DNA from: Eubacteriaceae bacterium UBA4266
GTDB taxonomy: Bacteria; Bacillota; Clostridia; Eubacteriales; Eubacteriaceae
Direction of reading: 5' to 3'
Length of the DNA: 19,967 nt
NCBI GenBank assembly: GCA_002396065.1
Contig: DGWE01000020.1
Location: 1-19,967 of the forward strand
Shown: positions 14,965-19,967 of the stretch, piece after piece
How positions within the stretch are numbered: the stretch's first letter is position 1
Layout of the letters: each line of letters opens with the position of its first letter
Position numbers and translations under genes: made by a program
The notes under the pieces: generated by a model
What the model was told of the DNA's origin: nothing
The model's database searches: none
What the model saw: only the letters and a program-made list of their open reading frames with translations

Positions 14965-14973
14965 TGTTATAAT
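14965..14973 (+). promoter_or_regulatory. Extended -10 promoter of the large McrB-like gene
   Basis: TGTTATAAT is a perfect extended -10 element (TGn followed by TATAAT). With a 17-nt spacer the -35 position would fall on the T tract of the HPr terminator (14945-14950), which is a poor -35, as expected for an extended -10 promoter. The start should be near 14980, giving a leader of about 50 nt. Confidence 0.6.
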
Positions 14974-14995
14974 AATAAAGTATTACGCATGAAAA

Positions 14996-15026
14996 CGGCG
15001 CAAATCGAATGATGGCGCCGGGGAGG
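14996..15026 (+). promoter_or_regulatory. 5' leader hairpin abutting the ribosome binding site
   Basis: CGGCGC (14996-15001) and GCGCCG (15015-15020) form a perfect 6-bp GC-only stem with a 13-nt loop. The last base of the stem is the first G of GGGGAGG (15020-15026), the strong Shine-Dalgarno of the gene at 15032. Folding could restrict ribosome access. This is structural inference only. Confidence 0.45.
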
Positions 15027-15031
15027 ATAAA

Positions 15032-18000
15032 ATGGCATCACAACGCGAAATCATGGAGGCGCTGGCTCGGGCGGCCAAGCCTGAGGGCGCGGAAAACGCG
15101 GACAAATACGCAGAAATAAAAAAACAGCTGGAAGCAAAGGCCAAACAAAAACGGCAGCAGAAGAGGCGGACAGGCGGGACTGTGCTCGCCTCCGGCCACA
15201 CAGCTGATCAGGTCTCGCCGCGGCCGGGGCATCTCAGTGGCAGCAGCCACACGAGCATTCCCCATCCAGTCGATGGCGGCGAAGCTCGGGTCGCGACGAC
15301 GCCGACCAGCCGACGCACGACACGGCAGGCGCGGGTCAGACGCTCGGGCACGACTCTGGCCTCTGGGCATTCGGCGGAAGAAGTGACGGGCCACGCGCTG
15401 CCGAAGGTGGAGACACCGGAAGCCGATCTGCCGCCGGTTCAGACGCGGCGCTCCATCTTTGCCAATACCGGCACGACTTTGGCCTCCGGCCACACGGCAG
15501 ACGAGATCCTAAACGGTGCGGCGGAACCGCCGAAGCCCCAGAGTGAGCCTGAAAGAGCCGGTGCGGCGAGCCGACCGCAGCCAAAGCCGGCACAGACGCC
15601 TAAACCGGCCGCACCGCAAGCCGTGGAAACAAAACCTGAACCGGCCCCCGCGCCGGCAGCACCGCAGGCAGCCGAAATCGAAGACGCAGTGATTGAAGAA
15701 ATCCCCGAAACACCACAGGCTGCGGCATCAGCTGAAAAAGCGGCTGCTCAGGAGGCGGCGGCAGCGCGGGCCGAACGGGAAAGAGCGGCGGCTATCGAGC
15801 AGGACCGAATTGCCACGATGGCCGCGCAGGAAGCGGCAAGAGAGCTGACCGAAGCTGAAAAGGCAAAGCAGCAAGCGGCTGAAGAACAAGAAACGCCAGT
15901 TCAAACGTCGGCGCAGCAGCCAGGCCTGTCTTTTTCTGAACAGATCCGGGCGGCCGGCGGCGCGATTCCGGACGCGGCCGACGTAGGTAAGGAAACAGAA
16001 GATCTCGGTGAATTGTGGCAGCGCCTCAACGAGTACAAGGTCAAATGCCTGTCGACGCCGGAAATGTTCAGCGAAGGGGCGGTCGATCTGCCGGACGCGC
16101 TCATCGACTTCTTCAACGCCGAAGGCCGAGAAAAGCGCGTGATGGTGCTCTTTGAAGGGCGGGAATACCCGTCCTATCTCGAAAGCAGCGACGGCGTCGG
16201 CGGTTATCGTTTTGAATGGAGCAAGGCGCTGAGCCGCAAATTCTACAGCATGTTCCCACAGTACGAAGAATTTTTCGACGGGGATATGACCGACGAGAAG
16301 CAGAAAAAGCGGCCCTATCTCGCCATTGAAAAGCTCAGCGAAAACGAATTTGCCTGCAAGCTGATACTGCCCTCAGATCAGGGGCTGACCCGCAAGCAGA
16401 CGCTGTTCGATCTGCTCGGACCCGGCAAGTCACTGGCCAATTTTACCGATTCCTACGATCTGGTCTTTTTAAAGAGCTATTTTGAAAACATCGATAACCG
16501 TTGGCGCAGCGACGTGTTTGTCGTGTCGGCCAACGTCCAGAAATTCTACAAAAAACGGATCGAAGACGGCAGACAGCCCGACCCGAAATCCGATCGGAAT
16601 CTCGAAGGCATTGCCAACGTCAAGCTGGACGCGATTTTGGATTTCCTGATGGATGGGCCGTACCTGCTCCTTGCGGACCAAAAGCTTTTGTCCACCGTCC
16701 AGGAGGACGATCATTTCTATTTCGGCATCGATCAGGATTTGATGGACGAAATGACGATGGACGACCGCAATTTGATCGTAGGTCTTCTTGAACAGAAAAT
16801 CGACTATTACTTCAGCCGCCTCGACGGACCGTCACTCCAGGAAAGTCTGTCCAACTGGGTGGAAGAATACGCGGATTATTACCATCGGGATTTCCGCTAC
16901 TCCTTCAAGGATGTGATCACGGAGGGCATTCCGGGCAGCATCGAAGGGCTGAAGCAGTTTGACGAAAAGCGTTACCGCATCTACGGTTTTGCGGGCGAGG
17001 ACGACTGGGCGGATATCCCCTGGGTCGAAATCGTCGACAAGCAGGTCACCCGTTTTGCGAACACGGGCGTCGGCGTCAAATACTTGTTGAGCAAAGACAG
17101 CAAGAAGCTGTACCTGGCATTGTCTCTCGGCTTTAAGCCCATCCGCGCCGAAATCGCCAAGACCGGCGATCTCGATCCGATGCTGGATCCGGATGAGGCG
17201 GTCGACGAATTGGTCGCTGAAGCGCTGCCGCCGAAGGTGGCGGAAATCCGCTCGATCGTTCACCCGGGGACCTTCAGCACGAAAACGGCGGATATCGATC
17301 TGCCGGACGCAAGATTTGTTGGCGGCATCATCTGCTACAGGGAATACGCCGGGGTCGTGCCGGGAGAAAAGATTCTCGAGGCCGATTTGGCGGAAATGCT
17401 CGACGTCTACAACCATTATCTGCACCGTTGTATCATCGGCGACGAAAAACCCGAAGTGATCGCAGCGCCAGCGGAAGAACCTGCGGCAGAAACGGCGGCC
17501 GAACAGGAAATGGGTGACACAACATCGGAAGAAACCTCAGATGGCGGCGCTGTCAGCGCTGAACAAGATACACCATCGCTTGACCTCGACGACGATTTAG
17601 ACGAAGCATTAGACGATCTCGACGATATAGAAGATCTTGACGATTTGGATGATTTAGATGATGCGGACGCTGAAGACAAAGCCGAATCGGCTGAAGCAGC
17701 TGAATCCGCTGAGGCAGCACCGGCAGCAGAAGCCGCAGACGAAACAGACACGGCCCAGGAAAATTCAGATGCAGCAGAAGCGGCAGAAGATCAAGACGAC
17801 ACGGCGCCTGAAGAAGAAGTCGCGTCGGAAGCAGCGATTTCCAAGGCCATGGCCGCCGCCGTCGCCCGCAAGCGCGAAGAAACCGCGCCGGCCTGGCAGC
17901 CCGCGTACCGAAACGATTATCAGCCAGCGCCCCAGACAGCGGTGCAGGTGGTCAATACCGGCGGCCTGACTAAAGAAGATCTGGCCGCTTTCCAGAAATC

Positions 18001-19261
18001 AATGATCAAGGCCCAGCTTAAGGTGCAGAAAATTTTGATGCGTGCTGAAGAAAAGAAAGCGGAAAAACAAATCGAGCCGGAACCGAGAAACCGCCGCGAC
18101 CTTCATTATGAAGAAGTTCTTCAGGATCCGCCGTCGGATATCGTCGGCCTGATGCGCCACATCGTGCAGTACGTCAACAGCACAGGCGGCATGTGCGATC
18201 AGGATGAGGTCGCCGATTTGTTCTTAAGCATCAAATCCGGATCGATGCCGCTGGTGACCGGTGTGGCCGGCCTCGGCAAGGCCGCCTTTATCAGAGGCTT
18301 CGCCGGCGCAGTGGGGGCGAACGATCAGAACGGGCGATTCAAGATGATTCCGGTACGCCCCAGCTGGCAGAACGCGGATGGCTTACTCGGGTACGCCGAC
18401 GCGGACGGGCACTTCATTCCCGGCGCAATGATTGATTTCGTAGCTGCCGCTGTGGAAAATCCGGACAAGCCTTACTTCCTGCTGCTCGACGAAATGTGCG
18501 CGGCGCCGATCGAAAAGTATTTCTCTGAAATCCTTTCGATCATGAATACCCGCCGGGTCGTGGACGGCAGATCGGTGACGGATCCGATTCTAAGCGAAGA
18601 GCTCCTCGCGAGAGATCCCGAAGCGCAGGCCTATTACGGCGATCTGTTCCTGCCGCAGAACCTGATTATCGTCGGTACCATCAGCAGCGACAGCGGTGTG
18701 AGCGGCATCACGTCGAGACTGATCGAACAGGCGGCGGTCATCGAAATGACCTCGCCCGACCTGACGCTGACGGCTGAACCGCCTGAAGCCTTTGAGCCCA
18801 TCGCGCTGAAGAGCGAATTCTTCGAACGGGACATCGCTTCTCTCGCGCAAATTCAGAATCACCGAAAGACCATCACGGATATGGTCACGCTGCTGAACGT
18901 CATCAACGAGATTCTCAAACGCGCCCAGGCCCAAATCGGTTTCCGCGTCCGGGACGAAATCTGCTTCTTCCTGTATTACAACGCGGAATACGGCTTGATG
19001 GTGCCGGAAAAGGCGATTGATACGACGATTATGCAGAAAATGCTGCCCCGCATTTCCGGCACGACGGCAGAAATCGAACAGGTGCTGATCGAGTTATTCA
19101 AGATCTGCGCGGGCACCCAGGACGACAATATGATTTATCAGCCCATTTCGACCGAAGAAGGCCTATTCCCGGTCAGCGCGGCCAAGCTGTCCGAAATGGC
19201 CGGCTACCTTCAGACCGACGGGCAGGCGTCCTTCTGGAAACTTGGACCGTTACAATCTTAG
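15032..19261 (+). CDS. Giant McrB-like AAA+ protein with MrcB_N-like domain and N-terminal repeats
   Basis: A 1409-residue protein with no membrane helix. Residues 1-46 are helical and basic. Three TxLASGH(T/S)A(D/E) repeats lie at 48-61, 105-118 and 146-159. Pro/Ala/Glu-rich sequence and a probable coiled coil (about 237-290) follow. Residues 325-600 are an unrecognised globular region. About 625-805 resembles the McrB N-terminal family (MrcB_N/DUF3578) around WADIPWVEIVD (W659) and KKLYLALSLGF. An acidic Asp/Leu and Ala/Glu tract spans about 850-935. The AAA+ module runs from about 1035, with Walker A GVAGLGKAA (1077-1085), the McrB-type VRPSWQNADGLLGY segment, and Walker B LLLDE (D1153, E1154). 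Ala replaces the Walker A Ser/Thr, and the expected Asn/Arg sensor and finger residues after VGTISSD are not seen. No McrC gene is adjacent, so a classical restriction role is doubtful. Function is unknown. Confidence 0.85.
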   Translation: MASQREIMEALARAAKPEGAENADKYAEIKKQLEAKAKQKRQQKRRTGGTVLASGHTADQVSPRPGHLSGSSHTSIPHPVDGGEARVATTPTSRRTTRQARVRRSGTTLASGHSAEEVTGHALPKVETPEADLPPVQTRRSIFANTGTTLASGHTADEILNGAAEPPKPQSEPERAGAASRPQPKPAQTPKPAAPQAVETKPEPAPAPAAPQAAEIEDAVIEEIPETPQAAASAEKAAAQEAAAARAERERAAAIEQDRIATMAAQEAARELTEAEKAKQQAAEEQETPVQTSAQQPGLSFSEQIRAAGGAIPDAADVGKETEDLGELWQRLNEYKVKCLSTPEMFSEGAVDLPDALIDFFNAEGREKRVMVLFEGREYPSYLESSDGVGGYRFEWSKALSRKFYSMFPQYEEFFDGDMTDEKQKKRPYLAIEKLSENEFACKLILPSDQGLTRKQTLFDLLGPGKSLANFTDSYDLVFLKSYFENIDNRWRSDVFVVSANVQKFYKKRIEDGRQPDPKSDRNLEGIANVKLDAILDFLMDGPYLLLADQKLLSTVQEDDHFYFGIDQDLMDEMTMDDRNLIVGLLEQKIDYYFSRLDGPSLQESLSNWVEEYADYYHRDFRYSFKDVITEGIPGSIEGLKQFDEKRYRIYGFAGEDDWADIPWVEIVDKQVTRFANTGVGVKYLLSKDSKKLYLALSLGFKPIRAEIAKTGDLDPMLDPDEAVDELVAEALPPKVAEIRSIVHPGTFSTKTADIDLPDARFVGGIICYREYAGVVPGEKILEADLAEMLDVYNHYLHRCIIGDEKPEVIAAPAEEPAAETAAEQEMGDTTSEETSDGGAVSAEQDTPSLDLDDDLDEALDDLDDIEDLDDLDDLDDADAEDKAESAEAAESAEAAPAAEAADETDTAQENSDAAEAAEDQDDTAPEEEVASEAAISKAMAAAVARKREETAPAWQPAYRNDYQPAPQTAVQVVNTGGLTKEDLAAFQKSMIKAQLKVQKILMRAEEKKAEKQIEPEPRNRRDLHYEEVLQDPPSDIVGLMRHIVQYVNSTGGMCDQDEVADLFLSIKSGSMPLVTGVAGLGKAAFIRGFAGAVGANDQNGRFKMIPVRPSWQNADGLLGYADADGHFIPGAMIDFVAAAVENPDKPYFLLLDEMCAAPIEKYFSEILSIMNTRRVVDGRSVTDPILSEELLARDPEAQAYYGDLFLPQNLIIVGTISSDSGVSGITSRLIEQAAVIEMTSPDLTLTAEPPEAFEPIALKSEFFERDIASLAQIQNHRKTITDMVTLLNVINEILKRAQAQIGFRVRDEICFFLYYNAEYGLMVPEKAIDTTIMQKMLPRISGTTAEIEQVLIELFKICAGTQDDNMIYQPISTEEGLFPVSAAKLSEMAGYLQTDGQASFWKLGPLQS
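15173..15508 (+). repeat. Three coding copies of the TxLASGH(T/S)A(D/E) motif
   Basis: The protein copies are GGTVLASGHTADQV (48-61), SGTTLASGHSAEEV (105-118) and TGTTLASGHTADEI (146-159), separated by about 57 and 41 residues. The first two are preceded closely by Arg pairs (KRRTGG, VRRSG), the third by TRRSIFAN. The linkers differ while the motif is kept, so it looks like a short binding or modification motif selected in each copy. It is not a recent DNA duplication. Confidence 0.8.
17578..17667 (+). repeat. Asp/Leu-rich simple-sequence coding tract
   Basis: Within the large gene this stretch encodes a nearly pure Asp/Leu/Glu sequence with repeated L-D-D units (LDDLDDIEDLDDLDDLDDAD). An Ala/Glu/Asp-rich stretch to about 17830 follows. 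Codons alternate between gac/gat and ctc/ttg/tta, so the tract is kept at the protein level. It is probably an extended or helical acidic linker between the MrcB_N-like domain and the AAA+ module. Confidence 0.75.
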
Positions 19262-19313
19262 GATAAAATTAAGTAAAACATTTCATTTCATAATAAGCAC
19301 TCCCGATTGATGA

Positions 19314-19344
19314 TTGTTTTAAGGATTGTTCGATAGACTATACC
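19314..19344 (+). promoter_or_regulatory. Weak candidate promoter for the small membrane protein
   Basis: TATACC (19339-19344) with TTGTTT (19314-19319) gives a 19-nt spacer, longer than usual. Nothing better is visible in the 123-nt gap after the large gene, and no hairpin terminator is visible there either, so read-through from upstream is also possible. Confidence 0.25.
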
Positions 19345-19384
19345 CCGTAATCATAAATCACATTTATACAAAGGAGTCTTTTTA

Positions 19385-19846
19385 ATGGAAAAGCACAAAT
19401 TGGGCTGGCGTTCAATCGTCCTCAACGTATTAGCAATTATCTTTTTAGCAGCATTCTTCTATGGGATCTTCATCTCAGTATCTCAGGTTGCGTCTATGGT
19501 CGCCCAGTACAAAGCGATGGGCACGAGCATTCCGACCAGCTACGCTGTTCAGCAGATCGTCTTTGCGATTATGCAGTACGCACTGCCGGAACTGTTCTTT
19601 GCTGTGATGTGCGCGGCGGTCTCGAAGATCATCGATCATATGGGCATCGGCGCAGACAAGGCAGCACCGAAAGCTGACGCATCTGAAGACAAGGCAGAAG
19701 AAACTAAGACAGAAGATACACCGGCAGAAGATGAAACAGCATCTGAAGAAGCGGTACCGTCGACAGAAGAACTTGCCGCGGAACCGGCTGATTCATCAGA
19801 AGAAGCTGACGCATCAGAAGAAAAAGAAGATGCAGAAGAAGCGTAA
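19385..19846 (+). CDS. Small two-helix membrane protein with acidic tail, unknown function
   Basis: I do not recognise this 153-residue protein. It has a short basic N-terminus (MEKHKLGWR), a membrane helix at about 11-34, a loop of about 20 residues, a second helix at about 55-80, and then a disordered C-terminal tail of about 60 residues made almost only of Glu, Asp, Ala, Ser, Thr and Pro. Both ends should be cytoplasmic. AAAGGAG (19370-19376) lies about 9 nt before the ATG, a strong site. The tail resembles in composition, but not in exact sequence, the acidic linker of the large protein upstream. It is followed by a strong terminator, so it is the last gene of its transcript. Confidence 0.8.
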   Translation: MEKHKLGWRSIVLNVLAIIFLAAFFYGIFISVSQVASMVAQYKAMGTSIPTSYAVQQIVFAIMQYALPELFFAVMCAAVSKIIDHMGIGADKAAPKADASEDKAEETKTEDTPAEDETASEEAVPSTEELAAEPADSSEEADASEEKEDAEEA

Positions 19847-19862
19847 ATAAAAGAATCACAAT

Positions 19863-19903
19863 AAAAAAACCAAAGCTGAAAATCAATCAGCTTTGGTTTT
19901 TTT
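19863..19903. terminator. Bidirectional Rho-independent terminator
   Basis: AAAAAAACCAAAGCTGA (19863-19879) and TCAGCTTTGGTTTTTTT (19887-19903) are a perfect inverted repeat with a 7-nt loop. The core is flanked by A7 on one side and T7 on the other, so it ends transcription from both directions. It lies between the small membrane protein gene and a probable convergent gene. Confidence 0.92.
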
Positions 19904-19910
19904 GTGCCCA

Positions 19911-19967
19911 TTATGCGTTTTCGGTGAGATCGATGGCGCGGGCCATCAGCGTGATTTCTCGGTTGTG
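19911..19967 (-). CDS. Probable C-terminal end of a convergent gene (partial)
   Basis: Read on the - strand, the window edge starts in an open frame of 18 codons, HNREITLMARAIDLTENA, ending at TAA (19911-19913). The stop falls 7 nt before the bidirectional terminator, just where a convergent gene should end, and the codon choice looks like coding sequence. Too little is present to name the product. The gene continues beyond 19967. Confidence 0.5.
   Translation of the reverse strand, partial: HNREITLMARAIDLTENA

Noticed and set aside
16832..17425. 197-codon open frame on the - strand
   Set aside because: It is antisense to the MrcB_N-like part of the large gene, has no family resemblance and no ribosome site I can see.
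15032..19261. Classical McrBC restriction system
   Set aside because: No McrC-like nuclease gene follows, and key ATPase residues are missing, so I do not claim restriction activity.

Overview
The window looks like chromosomal DNA of a low-to-mid G+C Gram-positive anaerobe of the class Clostridia. A member of the Eubacteriaceae (Eubacterium or Pseudoramibacter type) is my guess, made only from protein style and gene order. Support for a Firmicute comes from strong AGGAG-type ribosome binding sites, U-tailed hairpin terminators, a DeoR-FruK-FruA(IIABC)-HPr block, and an HPr carrying both His15 and Ser46. All complete genes read on the + strand. I see no rRNA, tRNA, CRISPR array, transposase or integrase.

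Region 1 (about 191-10646) is a tightly packed, probably single-operon phospho-signalling cluster. In order it encodes: an ABC ATPase with two N-terminal FHA domains; its ABC-2 membrane partner; a soluble two-FHA protein; a four-helix membrane protein with two C-terminal FHA domains; a Hanks-type Ser/Thr kinase with one membrane helix and an external TPR tail; a small membrane protein; and two tandem paralogues with one membrane helix, TPRs and a propeller-like external domain. The second paralogue is cut by an in-frame TAA. The simplest reading is that the kinase and the TPR/propeller proteins sense something outside the membrane, and that FHA domains read the resulting phosphothreonines to control an ABCG-like exporter. 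This recalls mycobacterial Rv1747 and its kinase PknF, but the layout here is different and more elaborate. No PP2C phosphatase is present in the window. The operon is closed by a terminator at 10693-10724.

Region 2 (10749-14950) is a fructose-uptake locus: a near-consensus promoter with a tandem 10-bp repeat touching its -35 box, then fruR, fruK and fruA, followed by an HPr gene with its own likely promoter and a terminator. FruA imports and phosphorylates fructose to fructose 1-phosphate, FruK makes fructose 1,6-bisphosphate, HPr passes on the phosphate, and FruR is the likely local repressor. Enzyme I is not here.

Region 3 (14965-19261) is one very large gene for a 1409-residue protein. 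Its N-terminus carries three copies of a T-x-L-A-S-G-H-T/S-A-D/E motif. An Ala/Glu coiled segment, an McrB-N-like (MrcB_N) domain and a strikingly acidic Asp/Leu tract follow. The C-terminus is an McrB-type AAA+ module whose Walker A lacks the usual Ser/Thr and whose sensor and arginine-finger region is degraded. No McrC nuclease gene follows.

Region 4 (19385-19967) holds a small two-helix membrane protein with an acidic tail, a bidirectional terminator, and what looks like the last 18 codons of a convergent gene on the - strand.
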